DNA from: CAZDBA01 sp965224765
Lineage (GTDB): Bacteria > Planctomycetota > Planctomycetia > Pirellulales > Pirellulaceae
Length of the DNA: 64,000 nucleotides
Reading direction: 5' to 3'
Assembly: GCA_965224765.1 (NCBI GenBank)
Contig: CBDDAC010000005.1
Location: 62,001 to 126,000, forward strand
Every line of letters begins with the position of its first letter. The first letter of the stretch is position 1. A model generated the notes under the pieces. That model was not told the DNA's origin. It made no database searches and saw only the letters and a list, made by a program, of their open reading frames with translations. A program made the translations under genes and the position numbers. Below are positions 54,693-63,181 of the stretch, in pieces.

Positions 54693-54720
54693 TTTGATGC
54701 ACCTTAGGGGTTTTGTACGC
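54670..54720. repeat. Attachment site, right copy of 51-bp direct repeat
   Basis: Identical over 51 bases to 44754-44804, but preceded by unrelated sequence, so only the 3' part of tRNA-Val is duplicated. The IS256-type element begins at the next base, 54721, which may have removed a longer repeat. Confidence 0.92.
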
Positions 54721-55352
54721 GGAAGTGTCCCCAAAAATGTTGAAAGTTGAAAAGTGGTCTCCCGATGGGCGAAAATAGCCCATCGCGAATTTTCAATTTT
54801 CAATCGTCGGTTAGCGCCGACGGGGAGACCACCATGAATGACTCTAATCTTTTGCAAACGCTTGGGCAAGTTTCTTCTGAATCCGCATCGGCGGTATTTC
54901 GTGATCATCTTCGCGGGCTTGTCCGTCAGATGATCAGCGATGTAATGGCCGAAGAGGTCACGGAGCTTTGTGGCCCCAAGCACCAGCCTGTCGGCGGTGA
55001 CTTGTTTCGATCCGGCAGTAGTGCCGGCCGTGTGATCTATGAAGGCCAACGGGAAGAGGTAATCCGGCCTCGAGTGCGTCAACGGAAGGAGGATGGCAGT
55101 ACATCAGAGGTTCAGTTGGTCAGCTATCAGGCAGCCTGCTGCCCGATGCAGCTTCGCGAATCAATCGTTACAGCCTTGGCTTCAGGCGTTAGCACTCGTG
55201 AGGTTTCAAAAGTTCAGCCTGCCAATGCGCCAGGAGTTAGTAAGTCCAATGTGTCAAGGCATTGGCAGTCGATATCTGCCCTAGCAAGCTCTTCAATCTC
55301 CGTTCTTACTCGGGTTGGTATCGTGCGAACCAGAAAGAGCCCAGAAGTGTAA
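54721..55352 (+). mobile_element. Truncated IS256-type insertion sequence
   Basis: Begins with ggaagtgtccccaaaaatg, an inverted-repeat-like end, exactly at the island boundary. Only the left third of the element is present: the transposase breaks off near 55350, and the right end is missing. Confidence 0.7.
54834..55352 (+). pseudogene. IS256/Mutator-family transposase, C-terminally truncated
   Basis: About 172 codons from ATG 54834, after ggggagacc. MAEEVTELCGPKH, YEGQREEVIRPRVRQRKEDG and GVSTREVSKVQ followed by SKSNVSRHW are typical of the Mutator N-terminal half. The DDE catalytic region (about 230 further residues) is missing, and the last 20 residues are read from unrelated flanking DNA. 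Inactive. Confidence 0.8.
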
Positions 55353-55726
55353 AGGCATAGAACTGGATCCTGCCCCTAACACTGTGAAGCACCAGCGTAG
55401 GCGGCCCGTTAGAGCCCCGTATTGTCCGCCGCAGGTCCTGACTTCATAGGTTCGGAATAGAGTGCCGAAGTTATGCAGCGGGGCGATTTGGCGACTGCAG
55501 AACGGCTGTCGGTGATGATGTTTGTTTAGATGCGTTTCGACAGGAATTTCCCGGTTTTCAGTCGGTCTTGCCAAAAAGATTCGCTTGCCCGAAACTTTTG
55601 TCGCATTTGAGAGTAGTTGATATCTGACTCTATCTTCGGCCAACGCAAATTGGCTAGAGTGCCTGCTCGTCGTGCTTCCAAAAAGACTGTTATGATTTGA
55701 TATACAAACTCACACCTTAAGTACCC
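55353..55726. other. Intergenic region, nothing recognised
   Basis: 374 bases between the broken insertion sequence and the next gene. The GC-rich patch near 55380-55450 may be a further mobile-element remnant, but I cannot assign it. The promoter of the following gene should lie at the right end. Confidence 0.45.
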
Positions 55727-56704
55727 ATGATGAAATTCAAACTTTACTTGCTGCTCTTATTTTCCATTTCTTGCTCGCAAACGTCGCTGTTTGGTCAGGA
55801 AACCGAGAATCGATTTATCCCAGAATCAGCTTTTGGCATGATCGATGTTGACGTTGCACAGTTCAAGCAACAATTCATCAATGCTGACGGGCAATTTGTC
55901 AGCGAGTATTTCCCTGCGGAGATTATCTCGGCGCTGGGAGAGTCCTACATTGGATTTGATTGCATGTCTCTTCGAAGAGTTCGAATCGTACTTGCCGAAG
56001 GAGAGTCGTCGCTTGTTGATTTAAGGCTGGGGTTCGTCTATGAATTCGAAAAGACCGTCGATATCAGCTCCAAATTTGGGGACGCTGAATCGACTTCTGA
56101 CATCGAGGGTCGACCAGTCTATATGAATGTGGACCTTGGGCTTGAGTGCATGCAACTGGACGAAACGACGGTCTTGCATGCCACAGAGGGTTTCATGGCG
56201 GAGTTCGTTCTAGCAAAAAATGTGTCGACTCCCCTGACCGCGTTGTTGGCTGCGTCAAACGCAAAAGGTAGTGAAGTCTTGGGATTGTTGTCCTTTGAGC
56301 AAATCAAAGATGACTATGAGGCTTTGGTAACGGAAAACCCAATTCCGAAATCCATGAGTTTTCTCAACGGAGCTCATCGGTTTTTGAAGTCTGCTGAATT
56401 TAAGGTCGTAGACCATATGATGACTTTGGAGTTGTTGAGTGAAGACGAAAAATCTGCGGGAAAACTTCAGATGATTGCGAAGCGATTGGTTGGTTTGGGG
56501 AAAGAAGGGGTCAAGTCAGATGCGATGGGAATGGGAATGGAAGGCGATCCCGTCATGGATTCAATGACTAGCTACAGAGAGCGGCTGATTGATTTGATTG
56601 CGACAGAGCTCGCGCCAAAACAGGAGGGAAGTCACGTCACGATGCAGATCAAAACCGACGCGGCTTGGTGTTCAACTTTGCTTCCGTTCTTGTTGGGTTT
56701 TTGA
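55727..56704 (+). CDS. Secreted hypothetical protein
   Basis: 325 residues with a signal peptide (FKLYLLLLFSISCSQTSLFG). The mature part opens RFIPESAFGMIDVDVAQF and contains LLSFEQIKDDYEAL and MTSYRERLIDLIATELA. Planctomycetes have many proteins of this type, of unknown function. Two ATG codons (55727, 55730) are equivalent starts. It stands alone, with the decayed membrane-gene copy downstream. Confidence 0.7.
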   Translation: MMKFKLYLLLLFSISCSQTSLFGQETENRFIPESAFGMIDVDVAQFKQQFINADGQFVSEYFPAEIISALGESYIGFDCMSLRRVRIVLAEGESSLVDLRLGFVYEFEKTVDISSKFGDAESTSDIEGRPVYMNVDLGLECMQLDETTVLHATEGFMAEFVLAKNVSTPLTALLAASNAKGSEVLGLLSFEQIKDDYEALVTENPIPKSMSFLNGAHRFLKSAEFKVVDHMMTLELLSEDEKSAGKLQMIAKRLVGLGKEGVKSDAMGMGMEGDPVMDSMTSYRERLIDLIATELAPKQEGSHVTMQIKTDAAWCSTLLPFLLGF

Positions 56705-56779
56705 TCGAGGGGACGCGGAAACGATCAAGACTTACTGTTGCTTTGATATCGCTTGCAACTCACCCGCCCGGTTTTTACG

Positions 56780-57060
56780 CCGGGCTTTTCTACTACCACC
56801 AAGGAAACAATTCCGTCCTCAACGTTGGCAAGTTCCAATCCACAGAGGCTTGAACGGCTAAATAGATCGTGCAACCAATGGTGTAGCCAATACGCACCGG
56901 ATGAAAGTTGACTGCAATAGACCTTTACAACCTTTTCCTGTGGCCAAGCGTCATGCGTGTCAAGTCTCAGCCTGCAACTACGAAAAGTGTGATGGCAAGG
57001 CAAGCGTTGATAGACGCGGCAACCTGCTAAAGCGTGGCTCGCAGTTAAATCGGATGTGCA
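56780..57060 (-). pseudogene. Decayed second copy of the membrane gene at 46504-47124
   Basis: 56789-56860 matches 46432-46505 closely at DNA level (accaaggaaacaattccgtcc against accaaggaaacagcttcgtcc, then aggcttgaacgg and aaatagatcgtgca in both). Further matches follow to about 57050. No frame is open. One copy is inside the tRNA-Val island and one outside, so the duplication is not explained by the island ends. Confidence 0.6.
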
Positions 57061-57102
57061 TGATGCAATGTACGGCATTTTATTGATGTCGAATCAGAAT
57101 GC

Positions 57103-58317
57103 TCAAGACGTTGCATTGATTTCGACTCGTCGATCATAATATCCGCGATCCAGACGGCGCGTTTTGACTTCTGGATCATCAATCGACAAAGAAATTCGGT
57201 AGCGTCCTTTGTCTTTTGGACGCCAGGTATGTCGCCAAAGCGTCCAAGTTGCATTTTGTTCGTGAGAAAAGAGTTCGACAGGCTGGGGCTCAGTATTGGT
57301 GCCACATTGGATCATTAGCTTGTCAGTGGATGCCTTGCCGCCCCACAAGATGCCGACAATCTGATAAACGGTTTCCCCGTCGACCTCCCACCGATCAACT
57401 CGAATGGGAATGGCCGCTATGTCCATTTCGGCCGGCAAGTAGTCTTTGGCAAGCTCATGAGATTTGGACTGGTGGGTTCGTGACGCGAACTCAAGCATCT
57501 GAGTGGTTGCTGGAAAGCTGTCATCCACCAGCTTGATTTCCACTACCCATTTTGCGCAGGTACACCCATACCAGCCTGGAACCATCAAGCGAACCGGAAA
57601 GCCGTGATCCTTTGGTAGTTTTTCACCATTCATACGAATCGCCAGAAACGCAGCGGTATTTTTCAGTTCTTCAAACGTAAAAACCCACGACGCGCCGCGG
57701 GACGAACTTTTTTCGATACCCCGTCCCGGTTCGATTGAATGATCATCGAATCCGGAAATCAGAACTCGAGTTGCTTTGGGATCAATCGAAACTTGGTCCA
57801 ACAGATCTGTAATCGCCACGCCATCCCACGATGCCGCGCTCAAAAGCCCAAACGCTCGCCCAGCGCTGTTTCCAGAGCACTCCATGACGAACGTCCCCTT
57901 TTCTTCGGTCCGTTGGGTAAGTTCGGCAATCGTGAGATCGACCGCTTCGTCCACCATGCCGTTAATTTGAACGGACCAGGGATCTCGTTTTTCATAGTCC
58001 AAGCGATCAGGTAAACGGGTTCGAATAAAGTGCTGGTCGTTTGCGGTAACCATCTCCTCTGGCGTGATTTGGGCAAGGTCGTATGCCAGTCGGCCACTCA
58101 ATCCCTCGCCAGTTACTTCGCCGACCGCAACTCGCCGCTCACCAATAAACTCGATCTGCTCGATCTGGCGACCTCCTTTTAATCCTGGCAGCTCCTGTAA
58201 ATTGTTTTGGTTGCCAAAACAGGTTTCAAGATGAACCAGCAGTGAACCCCCGATCAATGCTGCTGATCCTTGAGTCGCGATCGAGCCCATAAAAAGGCGT
58301 CGAGAAAAAACATCCAT
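57103..58317 (-). CDS. Tat-exported sulfite-oxidase-like molybdopterin oxidoreductase
   Basis: 404 residues. A twin-arginine signal SRRLFMGSIATQGSAALIGG starts the protein. The molybdopterin domain includes FIRTRLP near 100, FVMECSGNSAGR near 142 with the Cys that binds molybdenum, PGRGIEKSSSRGASW near 200, and RLMVPGWYGCTCAKWV near 250. A dimerisation domain follows (WEVDGETVYQIVGILWGG, WTLWRHTWRPKDKGRY). It should oxidise sulfite or a sulfoxide-type substrate in the periplasm. It lies 60 bases after the deiodinase-like selenoprotein gene on the same strand, so the two may be one redox operon. Confidence 0.88.
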   Translation of the reverse strand: MDVFSRRLFMGSIATQGSAALIGGSLLVHLETCFGNQNNLQELPGLKGGRQIEQIEFIGERRVAVGEVTGEGLSGRLAYDLAQITPEEMVTANDQHFIRTRLPDRLDYEKRDPWSVQINGMVDEAVDLTIAELTQRTEEKGTFVMECSGNSAGRAFGLLSAASWDGVAITDLLDQVSIDPKATRVLISGFDDHSIEPGRGIEKSSSRGASWVFTFEELKNTAAFLAIRMNGEKLPKDHGFPVRLMVPGWYGCTCAKWVVEIKLVDDSFPATTQMLEFASRTHQSKSHELAKDYLPAEMDIAAIPIRVDRWEVDGETVYQIVGILWGGKASTDKLMIQCGTNTEPQPVELFSHEQNATWTLWRHTWRPKDKGRYRISLSIDDPEVKTRRLDRGYYDRRVEINATS

Positions 58318-58377
58318 TGCGGTATCTTCCAGAAATCAAATTGGGGTTCACCAAAAGCGACGCACTGTCGCCATTTG

Positions 58378-59750
58378 TTAACGCCGCCGCTGGGCGCGCG
58401 GTCTTGAAAGTTGATTACTTCGATCAGATTCCAAACGAATGGTGTACTCCTGAGTAAAGGGGCGACACCACTCTTCAGTGCAAGCAAGGTATTTGACCTT
58501 CAAGGAAAGCTCCGTATCCGCGGATGCGCGTTTGATATCTATGAGAAATTCACGCGGATCCACGTCAGCATCTTTTTCGACTTTAGGGCTGGCGCCGGTC
58601 ATTGCCGATATCTTCGAGCCGTCAGACGCAGATAACTCATATTCAAGTGGTGCGACCATGTTGTTCCAGTGGACCTTATAAATCGGATCGAGGCGAAAGG
58701 CAAAATACAGCTTTCCAGATCCGTCTTCCAGTAATTCGGAATTAGCCTGAACGTGGAGTTTTACAAAATATGGATCATCACTCGGTTCTGGAGTTGATTT
58801 GATATTCCGCATTTGCTCCGAAATACTCATTGGCGCGACAACGCCTTCGGCTATCTCCAAATCAAAACCCAGTTTCTGCTGTTCGATTCCCAAGTCGGAA
58901 ATCTGCGTAGTCTTTTCAGCCTTGCCTACCAATTCTTCAAGGTCAGTTCGCAATTGCTCTGGGTTCGACCAAGCTCTTGCCAGAACAATTTTGCCCTGGG
59001 GATCAATCACGATTTCCGAATTGGGGAGTCTGCCCAAGGCATCGCGAACATCGTTTTCCATGGTGTCGCAGATCCAGGTAAACTCGGTGCTCAGTTTTTT
59101 CTGAGCAACCTTTAAGTGCCGCAGCCGCTCTTCAATAGTGAGTGGATCCACGTAGTTGTAGAACCCTGGGTGTTGCAACTTTTTGTAAAGGTAAAAAACT
59201 TGACGCCTTTGGACGAGTAATCTCGGTACACAGTCTCCAAACTGGGGACGTTTTTAAGATAGGGCGGTCATGTGAGGCAGCCACTGACGATTACAGAATA
59301 GTGTCCTTTTAAATCAGCCAACTCAAGAGGCTCGCCGTCAATATCCAATCCGCTAACGTCAGGCAGCGCGTTGCCCGGTGAGATACCGGCCTTGTCCAGT
59401 TGAGCTTGCATTCGTTGACTCATTTGTTCCCAGCGGCTCGCTCGCGACTCCCGGTCGGTTGCGTCGGGTTTTTCCGATTTTTTCTCCGCCTTAGGGGCTT
59501 CGCCGGACATTACCTTTTGAAATGATTCCATTCGATCTTCGAATTCAGCATCCGAGATTATCCCGTTACTGTCTTTGTCCACCATGTTCGCTAATCGATT
59601 CAGTTGATTGTCATCCAGTTGGTCACTGGCGACTCCCTTCACATATTCCTTGAACTCATCCAAGGTTCGATCTTGGGCCGCGATTTCGACTGAAAAGAGT
59701 CCTGCCAGGGCAAGCGACAGAAGTGTCGCCTTCCAGATTGAATTTTGCAT
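58378..59750 (-). CDS. EF-hand, deiodinase-like redoxin; candidate selenoprotein with in-frame TGA and a T-tract frameshift
   Basis: Signal peptide (WKATLLSLALAGLFSVEIAAQ), EF-hand DKDSNGIISDAEF near 52-65, then a thioredoxin-fold domain opening at GNALPDVSGLDIDGEPLELADLKGHYSVIVSGCLT. The next codon is TGA (59268-59270), followed in frame by PPYLKNVPSLETVYRDYSSKGVKFF. GCLT-U-PPY matches the active site of deiodinase-like proteins, where U is selenocysteine. A T6 tract (59193-59198) needs one more T to continue YLYKKLQHPGFYNYVDPLT and the C-terminal DsbD-like domain with CTEEWC. I read this as one gene with a Sec codon and a missing base, rather than two genes. Confidence 0.75.
59233..59249 (-). 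promoter_or_regulatory. SECIS-like hairpin after TGA 59268
   Basis: On the minus strand GTCCCCAGTTTGGAGAC pairs as a 6-bp stem with one C-A mismatch around loop AGTTT, with G at loop position two. It starts 18 bases after the TGA, within the window known for bacterial SECIS elements. Confidence 0.55.
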
Positions 59751-60397
59751 TGTAATTCCTTTGCCTAGAACAATAAGTAAACGGATAGAACAATGTGAAT
59801 CGCCAAGGCAGGCGAATGCTGTTTTGATTCATACGAATCATACAATAAAAGGGAGAAAATACACTTACTTTTGGTGATGGAAAAGATTTGAGTTCGTGGC
59901 AATTTCCCAATGCCGTTGCAACCAGCAGATGGGCGAAAGAATTCATCAATCTCTTCCATCGCATTAGGATATCGCCGTCGACGATACCATTCTCATATAC
60001 GTTTACCAATCGCTTTCGTTTTTTTATCCCGATACGCCAAAGGACACACCGAATAGAGTAAATCCAGTCCCGATCCAACTGCGAACTGCAGGATTTGAGT
60101 AGGGAGACAGCGTCAGATCATTCCGAGCAGAAATGTGCCAAAGCCAGCGAGAAGCAACAACCTACTCATGCGTTGACAAAAAATCATTCGTCCAAATTCG
60201 TTGTTATGATCTGTTTCCGATTGAAAGTCAGGCTCGTGACCGTGCTCTTTTTGCGTTTTCAAGGCGCCCCAGGCGCGCGTTGTGGTTGGCGTCGATGATT
60301 TTGGGAATTCTTCAAATTCGGGCGTGGAATTGAGGAATCATGTTCGAAATCCGTTAGTAAATTGATCAGCCCGGCAGGTACGGTACAATCAGGCCTA
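59751..60397. other. Divergent upstream region, no gene supported
   Basis: About 645 bases between the selenoprotein gene and the sigma factor gene, which diverge. Short open frames here lack ribosome sites and family signs. It should contain both promoters, including any autoregulated promoter of the sigma factor. Confidence 0.5.
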
Positions 60398-60952
60398 ATG
60401 TCTACAACAATTACCAACGAATTGATTGACTCAATTCAACTTGGCGACTCTGAAGCATCCGCGCAGCTGTTGGAGATTCTGTACGCTGAATTGCACCGGA
60501 TGGCGAGCTCCAAGATGGCTCATGAAAATCCTGGCCACACACTCCAGGCTACGGCGTTGGTTCATGAAGCCTATTTGCGTTTGCTAGGTAACGACACGTC
60601 AAAATGGAAGAATCGATCGCAGTTTCTTGCCCACGCTTCTGAAGCCATGAGGCGAATTCTCATCGACAACGCGAGGCGGAAGAGCCGAATCAAGCGTGGT
60701 GGAAATTGGGCTCGAGTTGATCTGAATGAATCGGAAGTTCCCGTGCAACAGCGGACTGACGAGTTGCTGGCTTTGGATGAAGCGATCAGTAAGCTGGAGG
60801 CCTTGGACGCTCGCAAAGCTCAATTGGTCAAATTACGTTTTTTCGCTGGATTCACCAATGGGGAAGCGGCCGATGCGCTTGAAGTTTCCATCGCAACCGT
60901 TGAAAGAGATTGGGCATTTTGCAGGGCTTGGCTACATCGGGAAATGAGTTAG
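60398..60952 (+). CDS. ECF sigma factor of the planctomycete TIGR02999 type
   Basis: About 184 residues from ATG 60398 (MSTTITNELIDSIQLGDSEA). Sigma-2 region: LLEILYAELHRMASSKMAHE, LQATALVHEAYLRLLG and FLAHASEAMRRILIDNARRK. Sigma-4 region: LVKLRFFAGFTNGEAADALEVSIATVERDWAFCRAWL, with the helix-turn-helix. This subfamily is normally encoded beside a serine/threonine kinase and no anti-sigma factor, as here, and is thought to be activated by that kinase. The kinase starts about 140 bases downstream. Confidence 0.93.
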   Translation: MSTTITNELIDSIQLGDSEASAQLLEILYAELHRMASSKMAHENPGHTLQATALVHEAYLRLLGNDTSKWKNRSQFLAHASEAMRRILIDNARRKSRIKRGGNWARVDLNESEVPVQQRTDELLALDEAISKLEALDARKAQLVKLRFFAGFTNGEAADALEVSIATVERDWAFCRAWLHREMS

Positions 60953-61090
60953 TTTTTCATTCTTCGAAAAAACGCGAGTTGGGGCCCCAGTTGTTTTATG
61001 GGGCGAATTGGCAGTTTACTGGCCAAAGAAATGCGACAAAAAATGAGGGGGTTCTCCCGCCGAAATCGCGTTGTAGGCAATGAGGACATT

Positions 61091-63181
61091 ATGAAGCAAG
61101 ATTTTGAAAAAGAAGAGCGTATTTTCGCAGACCTTGTCTTGATCGAGGACAGGCTACAGCGCGAGGTGGAACTTGCCCGCATGTGCGAGGGCGATGCTGA
61201 TTTGGGGCAACGTATCGGTTTACTTTTGGCTTCCCACGAGACCGATGGCCTTTTAATCGACGACACAAATTACTCTTCTGACCTTTTGGGCGATCTCGTG
61301 CCCCTTATGGAGTCGGCTGGGCAGTTCATCGAAAGCTTTCAGTTGATTGAAAAAATCGGCGAAGGCGGCATGGGGCTAGTTTTTAAAGCTCAGCAAACGT
61401 CGCCAGTACAGCGAACGGTCGCATTGAAAGTTCTTCGTGTTGGCACCTCTTCAAAGAAAATTGTGGAGCGATTTGAAAACGAACGGCAAACATTGGCCGT
61501 CTTGGATCATCCCAACATCACCAAAATTCTCGAGGGTGGAATTACGGAATCAGGCCGCCCCTATTTCGTCATGGAATACGTGGATGGATGCCCGATTACG
61601 GAGTATTGCAACGTCAACCAGCTGGGCGCGAGGCAGCGACTTGGATTGTTTTGCGATGTTTGCAAGGCAATTCAACACGCGCATTTGCGGGGAATCATTC
61701 ATCGCGATATCAAACCGGCCAATGTGTTGGTCCAACTGAGTAATGGTACTCCAATTGTGAAGGTGATTGACTTCGGGATCGCAAAGTTGATTGATCATGA
61801 CTTTGCCGACACGAAATACACGATCCAAGGCCAGCTGCTTGGAACGCCTGGGTACATGAGCCCCGAACAGGCTGATCAGGGGCATTTTGGCGACATCGAC
61901 TCACGGACCGATATCTATTCACTGGGCGCGCTGCTTTACGCTATGCTCACGGGCGTACCCCCGATCGAAATCCCCAAAGCATCGAATCAAAGTATTCTGA
62001 GAACGTTGGAAACGATTCGAGATTCGGAGCCGATGCCACCGTCGGCAAGAATTCTCTCGAGAAAGGGTGCTGAACTGCTGCCATTGCATTCGGAAGTCAA
62101 AGGGGATCTAGATTGGGTTGTCATGAAAGCGATTCAGCAAGATCGCAATTTGCGTTATGAGTCTCCGATATCGTTTGCCCGTGACGTCGAACGGCATTTG
62201 GCTGGGGCTCCTGTCGAAGCTGCGGGACCCAATTTTTGGTATCAGACAAAAAAACGATTGCGTAAGTATCGGACCGTTGTTGCGGTGGGGCTGGTCGGTA
62301 TCCTGTTCATGTTGACTGCGGCCATTGGTGGAACGCTATTGGCGATAAAAGCGCGTGACGCAGAAAGCGTTGCCACGCATGCTCGTTTCCAGGAACAGCA
62401 AATGAGGGAAACGGCAGAATTGCAACGAGACCGGGCCCTGAAAGCAGAAATCGAACTTCGCCAGATCGTTCACGTACGTCAGTCCGAATTGGCCCAGGCA
62501 GAGACCGAAAACGAACTACACAGATCAAAAGTGATGGATGAGTTTTTTGATCAATTTTTTGTAGGCTTTTCAAAGGATCGCAAAGAGAAAATCGACGACA
62601 CCCATTTTAAGTACGTCCCTCGGTTTCGGTTTGAGACAGTGGCGTTTGAACAGCCGATCCTGAGGCTTGGGAAAGCACAGTTGACTCAGTTGGCGACGTC
62701 ACTTTTTTCAGTAATTGCTGACGATTTTTGTGAAGACGATCTCCGCCATAACGGGCAGGAAATCGTTGATGTTGATCTTTCACGTATCGAAGGCATTCAC
62801 GAACTAATGATAACCGCATTGCAGATTCATCAAAAAAAATGTGAAACGATGTTTGCGGAAAACTTCTTGTTGAATGCGGATGCTCATGAGTGCTTGGCAC
62901 TTCATCTACTGGCCCAAGAGAGGTTTTTGGATGCTGAGTCGCACCTGAACAAGGCTTCTGAGCTTCGTAGCCTTTTGCAAGATGAAAACAAAACGGATTC
63001 GGATCGATTCAACGAAATTCGCAACCAAGTTTTGATTGCGTTTTGCCAGAACGGCCAACAGGAATCCCCGAATTTCGAGAGCCAGATTGAGACCCTTGGA
63101 GAAAAGACCAAATCGTTGGGAGGGCAACACGTTCGGTTCCTTTCGGTTCTATCAGAGCTTAGTCGAAGCAAGGTTGAGTGA
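61091..63181 (+). CDS. Membrane serine/threonine protein kinase linked to the ECF sigma factor
   Basis: About 696 residues from ATG 61091 (gagga just before); an earlier ATG at 60998 would add 31 residues. An N-terminal helical region is followed by the kinase domain: IGEGGMGLVFKA glycine loop, VALKVLR with the ATP-binding Lys, HRDIKPANVLV catalytic loop, DFGIAK and GTPGYMSPEQ. One membrane helix (TVVAVGLVGILFMLTAAIGGTLLAI) precedes a coiled coil and a TPR-like C-terminal domain (AHECLALHLLAQERFLDAESHLNKA). All catalytic residues are present. It probably phosphorylates the adjacent sigma factor. Confidence 0.92.
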   Translation: MKQDFEKEERIFADLVLIEDRLQREVELARMCEGDADLGQRIGLLLASHETDGLLIDDTNYSSDLLGDLVPLMESAGQFIESFQLIEKIGEGGMGLVFKAQQTSPVQRTVALKVLRVGTSSKKIVERFENERQTLAVLDHPNITKILEGGITESGRPYFVMEYVDGCPITEYCNVNQLGARQRLGLFCDVCKAIQHAHLRGIIHRDIKPANVLVQLSNGTPIVKVIDFGIAKLIDHDFADTKYTIQGQLLGTPGYMSPEQADQGHFGDIDSRTDIYSLGALLYAMLTGVPPIEIPKASNQSILRTLETIRDSEPMPPSARILSRKGAELLPLHSEVKGDLDWVVMKAIQQDRNLRYESPISFARDVERHLAGAPVEAAGPNFWYQTKKRLRKYRTVVAVGLVGILFMLTAAIGGTLLAIKARDAESVATHARFQEQQMRETAELQRDRALKAEIELRQIVHVRQSELAQAETENELHRSKVMDEFFDQFFVGFSKDRKEKIDDTHFKYVPRFRFETVAFEQPILRLGKAQLTQLATSLFSVIADDFCEDDLRHNGQEIVDVDLSRIEGIHELMITALQIHQKKCETMFAENFLLNADAHECLALHLLAQERFLDAESHLNKASELRSLLQDENKTDSDRFNEIRNQVLIAFCQNGQQESPNFESQIETLGEKTKSLGGQHVRFLSVLSELSRSKVE

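Larger units (their letters stand above)
44754..54720. mobile_element. 10 kb genomic island in tRNA-Val
   Basis: Bounded by an exact 51-bp repeat derived from the tRNA 3' end, with a recombinase C-terminal fragment at the left. The integrase is now chimeric and probably dead, and several insertions and remnants lie inside, so the island looks old and immobile. Intact cargo: the MauE-like/Cys-rich peptide/DUF1559 cassette and a group II intron. Confidence 0.85.

Noticed and set aside
54747..54833. Longer start for the IS256-type transposase
   Set aside because: The extra codons are read from the terminal inverted repeat region. ATG 54834 follows ggggagacc and gives the normal N-terminus.
55293..55643. 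116-codon frame on the minus strand after the broken IS
   Set aside because: No ribosome site or family sign; it crosses the transposase end and arginine/serine-rich sequence typical of a shadow frame.
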